Shown: positions 18,524 to 29,518, counted from the first letter of the stretch. The stretch is 64,000 nucleotides of DNA from Nicoliella spurrieriana (GCF_023380205.1 NZ_CP093361.1:1178001-1242000); one strand, 5' to 3'. The notes: generated by a model from the letters alone, not told the origin. Made by a program: numbers and translations.

Positions 18524-20602
18524 ATGGCACATACTTACTTATTAGAAATCGGGTTGGAAGAAATGCCCGCACATGTTGTTACCCCTAGCATTGATCAACT
18601 AGTAAAGCGTGCAAGCAAGTTTTTGAAGGAACAGCGGATTACCTTTGATCAAATTAAGCCATTCTCGACTCCACGAAGATTAACCCTAGAAATTACAGGA
18701 CTTGCGGATAAGCAAACCGATATCGATGAATCAGTGAAGGGCCCAGCTAAAAAGATTGCAAAGGATGCTGATGGAAACTGGACGAAAGCTGCAATCGGTT
18801 TTTCTAAGGGGCAAGGAGCCACTCCTGACGATATTCAATTTAAGGAAATCAAGGGCACTGAATACGTATTTATTGAAAAACACATTGCAGGAAAGCCCGT
18901 TGCTGACATATTGCCAGCCATTAAGGATGTTATTACTAGTATGACATTTCCAACTCGGATGAAGTGGAATGTTTATCATCTTGAATACATTCGACCAATT
19001 CGGTGGTTAGTATCCATTTTAGATAATCAAGTGGTGCCATTTTCAATCTTAGATGTTGAAGCCGGTAGAACTACCCGTGGTCACCGTTTCTTGGGTCATG
19101 ATGTTGAAATTGAAAATGCTGCTGATTATGAGGAGCAATTAGAAAAACAATTTGTGATCGTAGATGCACAGAAACGTAAGGCTAAGATCCAATCTCAAGT
19201 TGCTCAAATTGCTAGTGATAAGGATTGGGACATTAAGGTGAGTGCCTCATTATTGGAAGAAGTTAATAACTTAGTTGAATGGCCAACTGCATTTGCTGGT
19301 AATTTTGATCCTAAATATTTATCGATTCCAGCAGAAGTGTTGATTACTTCAATGCGTGATAACCAAAGATTCTTCTACGTTGTTGACCATGCTGGTAAAT
19401 TATTACCTCATTTTGTTGCCGTGCGAAATGGTGATTTAAATGATATTCAAAATGTGGTTAGTGGAAACGAAAAGGTTTTGACCGCACGGTTAGAAGATGC
19501 AATGTTCTTCTACCAAGAAGATCAAAAACATTCAATTGATTTCTTCGTTGACCGTCTGAAACGGGTAAGTTTCCATGATCGAATTTCAACGATGTATGAA
19601 AAAATGGAACGGGTTCAAATTATTGTGGCTCAAATTGCAAAGCAAGTCGGTTTAACTGCTGAACAAGCTGCTGATGCTAAGCGGGCGGCACAAATTTATA
19701 AGTTTGATTTAGTGACCGAGATGGTTGGTGAATTCGCTGAGCTTCAAGGGGTCATGGGTGAAAAGTATGCATTACTAAAGGGTGAAAAACCAGCGGTTGC
19801 GACTGCAATTCGTGAACATTATCTTCCAGATTCAGCAAGTGGTCAGTTACCTGAAACTGCAGTGGGAGCAGCATTAGCCCTTGCTGATAAATTTGATAGC
19901 ATCATGACCTTCTTTGCTGCTGGAATGATTCCATCTGGTTCAAATGATCCATACGCACTAAGAAGACAGGCAATTGGAATTGTGCGGATTTTAAACCAAT
20001 ACGGTTGGACATTACCATTATCTGATTCGATGGAAGCGTTTATCATTGCTGAACAGCGTGAGGATAAGGCACCTGATTTAGATCAAAACGCTATAATTAA
20101 TAGTGTAATTGACTTTATTAAGGATCGGATTATTAACGTAATGCAATCTGCAAAATACCGTCATGATATTATTGAAGCTACGGTCAATGCTACTAATAAC
20201 GACGTTTTATACATGCTTGATAGTGCAAAGGTCCTCTCACAAAAGATGGATGGTGAACACTTTAAGGAAATTATTGAAGCATTGAGTCGGGTAGTAAAGA
20301 TTGCCACAAAGGCTAACTTTGCAGATGATGATTTAGTAATTGATCCATCGTTATTCAATAATGATTCTGAAAAGGCACTCTATGACGTTGTTAATAACAT
20401 TAAGCAGGATTACTTTAGCGCCACTCCATCATCAGCTTATGAACAATTAGCTGGATTAGCAGCACCGATCAACGACTACTTTGAACAGACGATGGTTATG
20501 GATAAGGATGAATCGATCAAGAATAATAATTTAAGACAAATGACCCTTCTCTCTAACTTAATTAATTGGTTCGCTGCTGTAGAACGATTAATTGTTAAAT
20601 AA
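18524..20602 (+). CDS. glyS: Glycyl-tRNA synthetase beta subunit
   Basis: 692 residues from ATG 18524 behind AAGGAGGA (the open frame extends back into glyQ). It starts AHTYLLEIGLEEMPA, has KGPAKKIAKD, RWLVSILD and SGSNDPYALRRQA, and closes with an anticodon-binding helical domain. It supplies tRNA recognition for GlyQ. Confidence 0.97.
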   Translation: MAHTYLLEIGLEEMPAHVVTPSIDQLVKRASKFLKEQRITFDQIKPFSTPRRLTLEITGLADKQTDIDESVKGPAKKIAKDADGNWTKAAIGFSKGQGATPDDIQFKEIKGTEYVFIEKHIAGKPVADILPAIKDVITSMTFPTRMKWNVYHLEYIRPIRWLVSILDNQVVPFSILDVEAGRTTRGHRFLGHDVEIENAADYEEQLEKQFVIVDAQKRKAKIQSQVAQIASDKDWDIKVSASLLEEVNNLVEWPTAFAGNFDPKYLSIPAEVLITSMRDNQRFFYVVDHAGKLLPHFVAVRNGDLNDIQNVVSGNEKVLTARLEDAMFFYQEDQKHSIDFFVDRLKRVSFHDRISTMYEKMERVQIIVAQIAKQVGLTAEQAADAKRAAQIYKFDLVTEMVGEFAELQGVMGEKYALLKGEKPAVATAIREHYLPDSASGQLPETAVGAALALADKFDSIMTFFAAGMIPSGSNDPYALRRQAIGIVRILNQYGWTLPLSDSMEAFIIAEQREDKAPDLDQNAIINSVIDFIKDRIINVMQSAKYRHDIIEATVNATNNDVLYMLDSAKVLSQKMDGEHFKEIIEALSRVVKIATKANFADDDLVIDPSLFNNDSEKALYDVVNNIKQDYFSATPSSAYEQLAGLAAPINDYFEQTMVMDKDESIKNNNLRQMTLLSNLINWFAAVERLIVK

Positions 20603-20617
20603 AACGCCATTATTCTT

Positions 20618-20644
20618 TTGATTTAAAATGAATTATGGTATCAT
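20618..20644 (+). promoter_or_regulatory. Candidate dnaG promoter
   Basis: TTGATT at 20618-20623 with an extended -10 (TGG-TATCAT, 20636-20644; 15-base spacer) or CATAAA at 20642 (18-base spacer). It lies upstream of the strong hairpin at 20672-20707. Confidence 0.5.
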
Positions 20645-20671
20645 AAATTCAATTGTTTATTGAATCGGATT

Positions 20672-20707
20672 AAAAGTCGCATCTGAGTTATTGGAGATGC
20701 GACTTTT
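20672..20707 (+). terminator. Strong hairpin between glyS and dnaG (terminator or attenuator)
   Basis: A perfect 13-bp inverted repeat (AAAAGTCGCATCT / AGATGCGACTTTT) with a ten-base loop; the last four T of the stem form a short T run. It ends 35 bases before the dnaG start, downstream of a likely promoter, so it may both end glyQS transcripts and attenuate dnaG-rpoD. Confidence 0.7.
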
Positions 20708-20742
20708 GAATGTTAGATTGTTTTTTTAATGGGGTGGTTAAG

Positions 20743-22605
20743 TTGGCTAGAATCCCAGAAGCCGTAATTGAAAACGTTAAGAATAGTGTTAATATTACCG
20801 ACGTGGTCAGCCAATATGTCCAACTTAAAAAGTCGGGTAAAAATTTATTTGGCAATTGTCCCTTTCATGAAGAGCGGACCCCATCTTTCTCAGTTTCTGA
20901 GGATAAGCAGATTTTCCACTGCTTTAGTTGCGGTCGTGGTGGAAACGTTTTTAAATTCTTGATGGAAATTAAAAATATTTCATTCCCGGAAGCCGTAATT
21001 GAAGTAGCTAAGATGCAAAATATCAAAATTTCTGATCAGTATCTGACCGGTCCTTCAAATCAGGCTCCGAAACAAAGTGAAGATCAAAAACGGTTAATTG
21101 ATATTCATAATCAAGTAGCACGTTTGTACCATCACATCCTAGTTAATACTAAGTTAGGTGAACATGCGTTAAGCTATCTCCATTCAAGAGGATTGGATGA
21201 TGAAACGATTGATGAGTTCCAATTGGGGTTTGCTCCGCAGGAGAATTTATTACAGCCCTTTTTGAAACAACGAGAAGTTGATCAGCAATTAATGCATGCT
21301 TCAGGTTTATTCATTGAACGTGATGATGGGACCCTTTCTGATCGTTTTTTTAACCGGGTCATGTATCCCATTCGCAATCAAGCTGGGCAGACAATTGCAT
21401 TTTCCGGACGGGTATTGGATAAACAGGCTAGTCAGGCTAAATACTTGAATAGTCCTGAGACCACTATCTTTAGTAAACGTGACGTTCTATTTAATTTAGA
21501 TAAGGCGAAAGCAGCCGTTAGAACGACTAAGGATGTTATCTTATTTGAAGGCTTTATGGATGTTATTTCAGCATTTCAGGCGGGCGTTAAGAATGGGATT
21601 GCTTCAATGGGCACTAGTTTTACTGACCAACAAATTCATCAAATTGAGCGAATCACTGATCACCTGGAAATTTGTTATGATGGTGATGAGCCTGGTCAAA
21701 AAGCAATTAACCGGGCTGTTGATACGCTTGCTCATGCACGACTAAAACTAGGGGTGATTCAATTACCTAGTGGTGTTGATCCCGATGAATATCGGAAGCA
21801 AAATGGTGATGAGCAGTTTCAAAAGATGATTCAAACGGCGCGGGAAAGTCCAGTAACGTTCAAACTGCGGTTTTTGAAGTTGCATCGCAATTTTAATCGT
21901 GATGAAGACCGGGTCGATTATTTAAACGATGCGCTAGCGGTGATTGCTACTGTTGATACTCCAGTGGGTCGGGATGTTTATGTTAATCAATTGGTCGATC
22001 AGTTTCAGGTTGATAAGCAACTACTTCTTGATCAAATTAATGGAATTATCTTAAATAACCGTCGGAAGCGACGTGATTATCAAAATTACAATCAGCATAA
22101 GCAAATCGACGATTCTCAAATGGATATGATTCAAAGTCAACCCCAACCAAAACGGGTTAATAAAATTGAAAGTGCTGAGCAGTTTTTACTATGTCGAATG
22201 TTACATGATCACGATGTCTGGTTACGGGTGGCTAGTATTGATGGCTTTTGTTTTGCAACCGATCAATACCAGATGTTGTATACGCTAGCTGAAGGTTACT
22301 TTCATCAACATCATGACTATCATGTCGATGAATTTATTGCCACGATTAACGAACCGAGCTTAAAGCACCTAGTGGTTAGTTTAGAAAACCTATCAATCTC
22401 TAAGCAAAGTTATAAGGGTGAGATTGATGATTATGTTAATATAATCATGAACGAAGCTCCGCTAGAAAATCAGATTAAAGCAAAACAAAAACAACTGGTT
22501 GAATCTACGCGAACCGGTAATCTTCAAGAACAGATTAAAATTGGGATGGATTTAATTAAACTTGAACAACAAAAGCAACAACAATCAGGTAGGAATCAAT
22601 CTTAA
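20743..22605 (+). CDS. dnaG: DNA primase
   Basis: 620 residues from TTG 20743 behind GGGGTGG; the product starts MARIPEAVIENVKN as in the family, and the longer open frame from 20710 is in the leader. Zinc domain: CPFHEERTPSF and HCFSCGRGG (about 40-65). TOPRIM core: FEGFMDVISA and YDGDEPGQ. A helicase-binding C-terminal domain follows. It makes RNA primers for replication and is paired with rpoD 17 bases downstream. Confidence 0.97.
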   Translation: MARIPEAVIENVKNSVNITDVVSQYVQLKKSGKNLFGNCPFHEERTPSFSVSEDKQIFHCFSCGRGGNVFKFLMEIKNISFPEAVIEVAKMQNIKISDQYLTGPSNQAPKQSEDQKRLIDIHNQVARLYHHILVNTKLGEHALSYLHSRGLDDETIDEFQLGFAPQENLLQPFLKQREVDQQLMHASGLFIERDDGTLSDRFFNRVMYPIRNQAGQTIAFSGRVLDKQASQAKYLNSPETTIFSKRDVLFNLDKAKAAVRTTKDVILFEGFMDVISAFQAGVKNGIASMGTSFTDQQIHQIERITDHLEICYDGDEPGQKAINRAVDTLAHARLKLGVIQLPSGVDPDEYRKQNGDEQFQKMIQTARESPVTFKLRFLKLHRNFNRDEDRVDYLNDALAVIATVDTPVGRDVYVNQLVDQFQVDKQLLLDQINGIILNNRRKRRDYQNYNQHKQIDDSQMDMIQSQPQPKRVNKIESAEQFLLCRMLHDHDVWLRVASIDGFCFATDQYQMLYTLAEGYFHQHHDYHVDEFIATINEPSLKHLVVSLENLSISKQSYKGEIDDYVNIIMNEAPLENQIKAKQKQLVESTRTGNLQEQIKIGMDLIKLEQQKQQQSGRNQS

Positions 22606-22622
22606 TTTAGGAGGCTTTTTAA

Positions 22623-23729
22623 ATGGCTGATGACAAAAAAACAGTAGAATACAAAGAATCATTGAAAGCAATGGTTAAAAAGTATAAAAAAGTGGGACAC
22701 ATTACCTACGATGAATTAAATGACACGATTATTCTTCCATTTAAGTTGACTGAGGGTGCTACCGATAAGTTACTTGAAAAAATCGAAGATGTTGGGATTA
22801 GCGTAGTGGATAAGAACGGTGACCCTGATCCACGGGCATTGAAGGCTGCTAACAACGTTACCAAAAGTGAATTAAAAAATAGTGCTTCTGCACCTACTGG
22901 AGTTAAAATTAATGATCCAGTGCGGATGTACCTCAAGGAAATTGGTCGGGTCCCTCTTTTAAAGGGTGAACAAGAAATTCAATTGGCCAAGCGAATTGAA
23001 AACGGTGATGAAGAAGCTAAGCAGGAATTAGCTGAAGCTAATTTACGGTTAGTAGTTTCAATTGCTAAGCGTTATGTTGGTCGTGGAATGCAATTTCTTG
23101 ATTTGATTCAAGAAGGGAACATGGGGTTAATGAAGGCTGTTGAAAAATTTGATTACCGAAAGGGATTTAAGTTTTCAACCTATGCTACCTGGTGGATTAG
23201 ACAAGCAATCACGCGTGCCATTGCTGATCAAGCTCGGACGATTCGGATTCCGGTTCACATGGTCGAGACCATTAATAAGTTGATTCGGATTCAAAGACAA
23301 TTGTTGCAAGATTTAGGCCGGGAACCAACTCCAGAAGAAATTGGCGCTGAAATGGATATGCCAACCTCTAAGGTTCGGGGAATTCTAAAGATTTCTCAAG
23401 AACCAGTTTCACTAGAGACCCCAATTGGAGAAGAAGACGATTCACATCTAGGTGACTTCATCAAGGATCAAGATGCGACTAGTCCAGCGGACCATGCTGC
23501 CTATGAACTATTAAAGGAACAATTGGAAGGGGTATTGGATACCCTGACTGATCGGGAAGAAAATGTGCTTAGATTGCGGTTTGGACTAGATGATGGTCGT
23601 ACTCGGACCCTAGAAGAAGTGGGAAAGGTATTTGGCGTTACCCGTGAAAGAATTAGACAAATTGAAGCAAAGGCGCTTCGCAAATTAAGACATCCTTCAA
23701 GAAGTAAACAATTAAAGGATTTCCTATAA
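22623..23729 (+). CDS. rpoD: Primary sigma factor SigA/RpoD
   Basis: 368 residues, ATG behind AGGAGG. Region 1.1 is short (about 1-80), region 1.2 carries [16 protein letters not shown], region 2 has the core-binding and -10 recognition helices ([13 protein letters not shown]), and region 4.2 ends with [20 protein letters not shown], here read in two parts. It directs most transcription in the cell. Second gene of the dnaG-rpoD operon; a terminator follows. Confidence 0.98.
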   Translation: MADDKKTVEYKESLKAMVKKYKKVGHITYDELNDTIILPFKLTEGATDKLLEKIEDVGISVVDKNGDPDPRALKAANNVTKSELKNSASAPTGVKINDPVRMYLKEIGRVPLLKGEQEIQLAKRIENGDEEAKQELAEANLRLVVSIAKRYVGRGMQFLDLIQEGNMGLMKAVEKFDYRKGFKFSTYATWWIRQAITRAIADQARTIRIPVHMVETINKLIRIQRQLLQDLGREPTPEEIGAEMDMPTSKVRGILKISQEPVSLETPIGEEDDSHLGDFIKDQDATSPADHAAYELLKEQLEGVLDTLTDREENVLRLRFGLDDGRTRTLEEVGKVFGVTRERIRQIEAKALRKLRHPSRSKQLKDFL

Positions 23730-23737
23730 TAAATACG

Positions 23738-23768
23738 TAAAAGAAGAACGTTTTGTTCTTCTTTTTTT
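23738..23768 (+). terminator. Terminator after rpoD
   Basis: AAAAGAAGAAC and GTTCTTCTTTT form an 11-bp stem with a five-base loop and run on into further T. Confidence 0.85.
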
Positions 23769-23772
23769 ATTT

Positions 23773-23781
23773 TGTTATAAT
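23773..23781 (+). promoter_or_regulatory. Extended -10 promoter of trmK
   Basis: TGT-TATAAT lies 36 bases before the TTG start of trmK, immediately after the rpoD terminator. Confidence 0.6.
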
Positions 23782-23816
23782 TTAACTATTAAATTAATTG
23801 AACGAGGGATATCAAT

Positions 23817-24524
23817 TTGGATGGAAATAATTTATCGCAACGTTTAATGACGGTTGCACAATATGTAAAATCCGGTAGTCGGTTAGCAGATATTGGATCA
23901 GATCATGGTTACTTACCAATTTATCTTGCTAAAACAGGGCAAGTATCGTTTGCGATTGCTGGGGAAGTGGCGCTTGGACCACTGAGTAATGCTGAACATG
24001 AGATTAAAGTGGCTGGATTAAGTGATATCATCATGCCAAGGTTAGCAGATGGGTTAGCTGCAATTGAGCCAACTGATAATATTGATACGATTACGATTGC
24101 TGGAATGGGTGGTGGTTTAATCACCAGAATTTTGGAACAGGGTCGGGCAAAATTAACTAATTTACCAGATTTGATTTTACAACCCAATGTGGATGCGATT
24201 GACCTAAGAAAGTGGTTGGTTAATAATCATTATCAAATTGCTAATGAGAACATCTTGAAAGAAGATGCCCATATCTATGAGGTAATTCATGCCACTAGGG
24301 CTGATCGACCGGTACAATATTCACCACTTGAATTAATGTTTGGGCCGCATTTAATTGTAAATCAAAATACTGCTTTTGTTGAAAAGTGGCAGGGTAAAAT
24401 TAAACGGTTACGAACTGCAATTACCCAAATGCAATCTGCAAAGGTTCCACCAATACAAAGAATTGCCAATTTGAATGACGAAATTAATACAATTCAGGAG
24501 GTTTTAGATAATGCGCGGAATTGA
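23817..24524 (+). CDS. trmK: tRNA (adenine-22 N1) methyltransferase TrmK
   Basis: 235 residues, TTG start with GAGGGA upstream. Rossmann methyltransferase with SAM motif DIGSDHGYLPIYL near residue 23, and the family motif TITIAGMGGGLI. It methylates A22 of bacterial tRNAs. It overlaps the Nif3-family gene by 14 bases, the usual Firmicute pair after rpoD. Confidence 0.93.
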   Translation: MDGNNLSQRLMTVAQYVKSGSRLADIGSDHGYLPIYLAKTGQVSFAIAGEVALGPLSNAEHEIKVAGLSDIIMPRLADGLAAIEPTDNIDTITIAGMGGGLITRILEQGRAKLTNLPDLILQPNVDAIDLRKWLVNNHYQIANENILKEDAHIYEVIHATRADRPVQYSPLELMFGPHLIVNQNTAFVEKWQGKIKRLRTAITQMQSAKVPPIQRIANLNDEINTIQEVLDNARN

Positions 24525-25311
24525 TTTAATAAAGCGATTTGAACGGTTTGCTCCACGCTCAATTGCAGTGGAGCACGATCCAATTGGACTACAAATTGGG
24601 GATTTGAACCGACCGGTCAAGCGCTTAATGACCACTTTGGACGTTCGACCGGAAGTGGTTGACGAAGCGATTGAAAATAACGTTGATTTTATTTTTGCTC
24701 ACCATCCAGTTATGTTTAGGCCAGCTAAAAATCTGGATTTGACGGTACCACAAAATAAAATGTATGCAGAGATTATCAAACATGATATTACCGTATATGC
24801 AGCCCACACTAATTTAGATGATGCTGATGGTGGGATGAACGATTGGCTAGCTGCAGCCATTGGGTTACATGAAACGACTGGACTGGTGGATTTAGGAACT
24901 ACTGAGCATCCATTTAGTATGGGTCGTATCGGTGATTTAAGCACTGCAACGACCGTCTTAGACTTTGCTAAGCGGTGTAAGCAAATTTTTAATGTGGCCG
25001 GCTTAAGGTTAGTGTCACACCATCCAGATCAACTAATTCAACGGGTTGCAATTTTAGGTGGTGACGGGGGCAAATTTTTCAATATTGCTCAGCAAAAGGG
25101 CTCTGATGTTTATATTACGGGAGATGTCTATTATCATACTGGCCATGACATGTTAGCAGCTGGATTGAACGTGATTGACCCGGGGCATAATATTGAAAAA
25201 ATCTGTATTGCCCACTTAGCAAACTTGTTTATTAAATGGGCCAATGAAAATGATTGGTCAATTGAAGTAATCCAATCTAAGGTCAATACCGACCCATACA
25301 CTTTTATTTAA
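24511..25311 (+). CDS. Nif3-like dinuclear metal centre protein
   Basis: 266 residues. The metal ligands of the NIF3/YqfO family are visible: FAHHPVMF, AHTNLDDADGG and, near the C-terminus, DPGHNIEK. It matches the short form without the PII-like insert. Proposed as a GTP cyclohydrolase I type 2 or metal chaperone, but its function is unsettled. Coupled to trmK by a 14-base overlap; pepT follows after 15 bases. Confidence 0.9.
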   Translation: MRGIDLIKRFERFAPRSIAVEHDPIGLQIGDLNRPVKRLMTTLDVRPEVVDEAIENNVDFIFAHHPVMFRPAKNLDLTVPQNKMYAEIIKHDITVYAAHTNLDDADGGMNDWLAAAIGLHETTGLVDLGTTEHPFSMGRIGDLSTATTVLDFAKRCKQIFNVAGLRLVSHHPDQLIQRVAILGGDGGKFFNIAQQKGSDVYITGDVYYHTGHDMLAAGLNVIDPGHNIEKICIAHLANLFIKWANENDWSIEVIQSKVNTDPYTFI

Positions 25312-25326
25312 CTAGGGGTAATTATT

Positions 25327-26568
25327 ATGACAAATATGAAGTATCAATCACTGATACCACGATTTTTAAAGTACGTTCAAGTTAACACCAGATCAAATGA
25401 AGATTCTACGAAGGTTCCATCCACACAAACGCAGGTTGATTTTTTAAATCAATTAAAGGTGGAATTAACTAACATTGGATTGAGTAACGTTAGAACTAAT
25501 GAACAAAGTGGCTACGTTTTTGCGACCCTGCCAGCAAATGTCAATCATCCAGCCACTAAGGTGGGCTTTATTTCCCATGTTGATACTGCTGATTTTAATT
25601 CTGAACATGTAACTCCTCAGATAGTTAAAGATTATGATGGAAAATCGACCATTAACTTGGATTCAAATGGGCAATATCAACTATCACCCGCTGTATTTCC
25701 TAGTTTAAAAAATTACGCCAGACAGACATTGATTACAACTGATGGAACAACGCTGTTGGGGGCGGATGATAAATCAGGAGTTAGTGAGATTATGACTGCA
25801 ATGGAATTTTTAATTAATCATCCAGAAGTTAAACATGGTGAAATTGAAGTCGGATTTGGTCCCGATGAGGAAATTGGAACTGGTGCCGATCATTTTGATG
25901 TTCATGATTTTGGCGCAGACATTGCCTACACCGTTGATGGAGGTCCCCTGGGTGACTTACAATATGAAACCTTTAATGCGGCATCTGCAACGGTTGAAAT
26001 CACTGGAACCGACGTGCATCCCGGTGCGGCTAAGGGTGTGATGGTAAACGCATTGCAATTAGCAGTTGATTTTCAAAACAGTTTGCCAGAACATGATCGT
26101 CCTGAATTGACTGATGGTCGGGAAGGTTTCTTCTTTCTGCTAAAGATGAGTGGCACTCCGGATGCAGCTCGATTAGATTATATTATTCGTGACCATGACC
26201 ATGATCAATTCGAGCAACGAAAACAGTTATTTGAACAGGTAGCTACTAAACTCAATCAACAATTCGCCGCTCCTCGGGTAAAGGTAACCGTTAAGGATCA
26301 GTACTATAATATGGCTGAGGTCTTAAAAAAGGACATGACGGCTGTTGAAATTGCTGAACAAGCGATGCAAATTCAAGGAATTAAGCCATTGATTTTTCCC
26401 GTTCGGGGTGGGACCGATGGTTCAAAGATTTCGTTTATGGGATTACCGACCCCAAACTTATTTGCAGGTGGGGAGAATATGCATGGCCGTTTTGAATACG
26501 TCTCTGAACAAACAATGGAACGGGCTGTGGATGTAATTATTGAGATTGTTCAATTAGTTGTTAAATAA
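25327..26568 (+). CDS. pepT: Tripeptidase T
   Basis: 413 residues, an M20 zinc peptidase. Metal and active-site motifs in order: [29 protein letters not shown] and the final His in GGENMHG. It releases the N-terminal residue from tripeptides in the cytoplasm, part of peptide use in lactic acid bacteria. The last gene of the trmK group; a CtsR-regulated promoter for clpB follows. Confidence 0.96.
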   Translation: MTNMKYQSLIPRFLKYVQVNTRSNEDSTKVPSTQTQVDFLNQLKVELTNIGLSNVRTNEQSGYVFATLPANVNHPATKVGFISHVDTADFNSEHVTPQIVKDYDGKSTINLDSNGQYQLSPAVFPSLKNYARQTLITTDGTTLLGADDKSGVSEIMTAMEFLINHPEVKHGEIEVGFGPDEEIGTGADHFDVHDFGADIAYTVDGGPLGDLQYETFNAASATVEITGTDVHPGAAKGVMVNALQLAVDFQNSLPEHDRPELTDGREGFFFLLKMSGTPDAARLDYIIRDHDHDQFEQRKQLFEQVATKLNQQFAAPRVKVTVKDQYYNMAEVLKKDMTAVEIAEQAMQIQGIKPLIFPVRGGTDGSKISFMGLPTPNLFAGGENMHGRFEYVSEQTMERAVDVIIEIVQLVVK

Positions 26569-26576
26569 TTAGATTT

Positions 26577-26593
26577 GGTCAAGTTTGGTCAAA
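26577..26593 (+). promoter_or_regulatory. CtsR operator of clpB
   Basis: GGTCAAG-TTT-GGTCAAA is a direct heptad repeat with a three-base spacer, one base off the CtsR consensus. It sits just upstream of the clpB -35, where repressor binding would block RNA polymerase. Confidence 0.9.
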
Positions 26594-26597
26594 TTAT

Positions 26598-26626
26598 TTC
26601 AAATTTAAAATTAATTCTGATATGAT
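26598..26626 (+). promoter_or_regulatory. clpB promoter
   Basis: TTCAAA at 26598-26603, 17-base spacer, TATGAT at 26621-26626, with TG one base upstream (extended -10). Confidence 0.7.
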
Positions 26627-26687
26627 ACTTATGGACTCTTTATACGGGTTCATAGGTATTTTATTTTGAATGGAAATGAGTGATATT

Positions 26688-29285
26688 TTGAATCCAGATA
26701 ATTTAACGGATGCCGTGTCACAAGCATTGGCACAGGCTCAAAAAATTACGATTACTAGAAAACAACAACAAATTGGGATTCCCCAACTATTTAAATTTTT
26801 AATTCAACCTGGTGAATTAGGCCGGCAAATTTTTGCTGATTTAGGGTTGGATGTTAAACAATTAGAACAAGAAATTGACACAGAAATTGATCAAATTGCC
26901 ACCGTTGAGGGCGATGTCCAATATGGACAGGGCCTTAGTAGTGAGTTATATGATTTACTTCAGCGCGCTGATCAGATTAAGAGCGATTTAGGGGATGAAT
27001 ACGTCGCAATTGATACCCTAACGATTGCTTTGATGCAATTAAATGGGGAAAAATTATCTGACTACCTAAAGCAACAGGGCATCACTGAGCAAAAAGTAAG
27101 GAATGAAGTGGATAAAATTCGTGGGGGTGAAAAAGTGACATCTAAGGACCAAGAAGATAATTTTCAAGCGTTGAAAAAGTACGGGGTCGACTTAGTTGCG
27201 GAAGCACGGGCTGGTAAATTAGGCCCCATTATTGGTCGGGATGGAGAGATTTTAGATGTAATTAGAATTCTTTCCCGAATGACTAAGAATAACCCCATTT
27301 TAATTGGTGACCCTGGAGTGGGGAAAACCGCAATCGTTGAAGGATTAGCTAAACGAATTGCAGTGAATGATGTCCCAGATAATTTAAAAAATAAGACCTT
27401 ATTTGAGCTAGATATGAGTTCTTTAATTGCTGGTGCTAAGTATCGGGGCCAATTTGAAGAACGCCTTAAGGCGGTTTTGAAGGAAGTTAAAAAATCAGAT
27501 GGGCAGATCATTATGTTCATTGATGAAATCCATAACATCGTAGGGGCCGGTAAGTCCGAAGGTAGCATGGATGCTGGGAATATTTTAAAGCCAATGCTAG
27601 CTCGTGGTGAATTGCATTTAATCGGTGCGACGACCCTAGATGAATATCGTCAGTACATGGAAAAGGATAAAGCCCTCGAACGGCGTTTTCAACGGGTATT
27701 AGTGAAACAACCTAGTGTTGACGATACCATTACGATTTTGCGTGGAATTAAGGAACGTTTGGAAATCCACCACGGGGTGCGAATTCACGATAACGCCCTA
27801 GTGGCAGCTGCAAAGCTATCTGATCGCTACATTACTGACCGTTATCTTCCTGATAAGGCAATCGACTTGGTGGATGAAGCATCATCAACGATTGAAGTGG
27901 AAATGAACTCTAGCCCTACTGAACTGGACCAGTCCAATCGGCAGTTAATGCGTGAAGAAGTTGAATTAGCAGCATTAAAAAATGAAACTGATGATGCGTC
28001 TAAGAAACGGCTTGCGGAATTAAAACCACAGGTGGAAAACACCCGGGAAAAGGTTAACAGTTTAAATGCCCGTTGGCAGCGTGAAAAGGACTCGATCAAT
28101 AAATTAGGAGATAAGAAGCGTCAATTAGATCAGGCTAAAAACGAATTAAAACAGGCTGAAAGCAATTATGATTACAGCAAGAGTGCTGAATTAAAGAACG
28201 GCACGATTCCCAAACTAGAAGCCGAATTGAAACGAATGGAATCAGAAGATCATTCTAAGGACTGGTTAGTTGAAGAATCAGTTACCAGCAATGAAATTGC
28301 CGACGTAGTTAGTCGGCAAACTGGGATTCCGGTTAATAAATTAGTCCGTGGAGAACGTGAAAAATTATTGCATTTAGCAGATAATTTACACCAACGAGTA
28401 ATTGGTCAAGATGCTGCTGTTAATGCGGTTGCAGATGCAGTAATTCGTTCGCGTGCTGGGCTTCAAGATCCTAGTAAGCCCCTTGGATCATTTCTATTTT
28501 TGGGGCCCACTGGAGTTGGAAAGACCGAATTAGCGAAGGCCTTAGCTGAGGACCTGTTTGATTCTGAGGATCATATGGTCAGAATTGATATGTCTGAATA
28601 CATGGAAAAGGAATCGGTTTCTAGGTTAGTAGGGGCTGCCCCTGGATACGTTGGTTATGAAGAGGGTGGTCAATTGACCGAAGCCGTTCGGCGCAACCCA
28701 TATACGATTGTATTATTTGATGAGATTGAAAAGGCGCATCCAGACGTGTTTAATATTTTGTTGCAGGTATTAGATGATGGGCGGTTGACTGATAGTCAAG
28801 GCCGAACGGTCGACTTTAAGAACACCATTTTAATTATGACTTCTAACCTGGGCTCAGATATTTTACTGAATGGAACGGATCAAAATGGAACCATTAGTGA
28901 TGATGCTCGTAAACAGGTTCAACAACTTTTGAAGAGTCACTTTAGACCTGAATTTTTGAACCGAATCGATGCTGAAATTATGTTCACGCCACTAACATTA
29001 AGGGATGTCGAACAGATTGTAGTTAAGGTGATTAATAGTCTTTCAAAGCGGCTCGCAGAACAAGAAATTAAACTTACGATTACTGAAGCTGCTAAGCAAT
29101 GGATTGCAAAGCGTGGTTATGAACCGCAATACGGAGCTAGACCACTACAGCGGTTTATTACTAATAATGTTGAGACGCCACTAGCTAAGCAAATCATTGG
29201 GAATCAAATTGAACCGCATAGTACGGTTGCAATTGACTTAGTTGATGATCAACTTAGTTTTAAAACGACTACCAATAGTAAATAA
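26688..29285 (+). CDS. clpB: ATP-dependent disaggregase ClpB
   Basis: About 865 residues. I prefer TTG 26688 (product [14 protein letters not shown], as in the family, with GGAAATGAG upstream) over ATG 26670. Order: N domain (1-140), NBD1 with Walker [10 protein letters not shown], a coiled-coil middle domain of about 120 residues rich in Lys/Glu, and NBD2 with Walker [10 protein letters not shown] and [11 protein letters not shown]. It lacks the IGF/IGL ClpP loop, so it is ClpB, which works with DnaK. The CtsR box predicts heat-shock induction. Confidence 0.96.
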   Translation: MNPDNLTDAVSQALAQAQKITITRKQQQIGIPQLFKFLIQPGELGRQIFADLGLDVKQLEQEIDTEIDQIATVEGDVQYGQGLSSELYDLLQRADQIKSDLGDEYVAIDTLTIALMQLNGEKLSDYLKQQGITEQKVRNEVDKIRGGEKVTSKDQEDNFQALKKYGVDLVAEARAGKLGPIIGRDGEILDVIRILSRMTKNNPILIGDPGVGKTAIVEGLAKRIAVNDVPDNLKNKTLFELDMSSLIAGAKYRGQFEERLKAVLKEVKKSDGQIIMFIDEIHNIVGAGKSEGSMDAGNILKPMLARGELHLIGATTLDEYRQYMEKDKALERRFQRVLVKQPSVDDTITILRGIKERLEIHHGVRIHDNALVAAAKLSDRYITDRYLPDKAIDLVDEASSTIEVEMNSSPTELDQSNRQLMREEVELAALKNETDDASKKRLAELKPQVENTREKVNSLNARWQREKDSINKLGDKKRQLDQAKNELKQAESNYDYSKSAELKNGTIPKLEAELKRMESEDHSKDWLVEESVTSNEIADVVSRQTGIPVNKLVRGEREKLLHLADNLHQRVIGQDAAVNAVADAVIRSRAGLQDPSKPLGSFLFLGPTGVGKTELAKALAEDLFDSEDHMVRIDMSEYMEKESVSRLVGAAPGYVGYEEGGQLTEAVRRNPYTIVLFDEIEKAHPDVFNILLQVLDDGRLTDSQGRTVDFKNTILIMTSNLGSDILLNGTDQNGTISDDARKQVQQLLKSHFRPEFLNRIDAEIMFTPLTLRDVEQIVVKVINSLSKRLAEQEIKLTITEAAKQWIAKRGYEPQYGARPLQRFITNNVETPLAKQIIGNQIEPHSTVAIDLVDDQLSFKTTTNSK

Positions 29286-29288
29286 AAT

Positions 29289-29321
29289 AAAAGCTGCTGA
29301 CTAAACGTCAGCAGCTTTTAT
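29289..29321. terminator. Bidirectional terminator between clpB and the DUF2929 gene
   Basis: A perfect 14-bp inverted repeat (TAAAAGCTGCTGAC / GTCAGCAGCTTTTA) with a five-base loop, flanked by T-rich sequence on both strands and placed between convergent genes. Confidence 0.9.
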
Positions 29322-29332
29322 TAATTTAAATG

Positions 29333-29518
29333 TTAAATTCTTTTATCCGAAAGTAAATTAATTCCGTTAACGGCAATTAATGCAACGACGGCGGCAACGA
29401 TTCCAACTCCGACGTAGTTGACAGTAACGCTCGATAATGCTGAATTAATGTATCCTAAGACATCCCCAAAAATGAATGCCCAGAAAATAACAGTAATATT
29501 TGCAATTACAGTCCGCAT
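29333..29518 (-). CDS. Small membrane protein, DUF2929 (YjzD-like)
   Basis: 61 residues from an ATG preceded by AGGTGG; a GTG nine bases upstream is less likely. Two hydrophobic segments (VIANITVIFWAFIFGDVLGYI and a second Val/Ala-rich helix) make it a two-helix membrane protein. The pattern FWAFIFGDVLGYI resembles DUF2929 proteins of bacilli. Function unknown. It is a lone minus-strand gene divergent from dnaE. Confidence 0.65.
   Translation of the reverse strand: MRTVIANITVIFWAFIFGDVLGYINSALSSVTVNYVGVGIVAAVVALIAVNGINLLSDKRI

Noticed and set aside
27164-27568. 134-codon minus-strand frame opposite clpB
   Set aside because: Antisense shadow over the conserved NBD1 of clpB; composition follows the sense codons.
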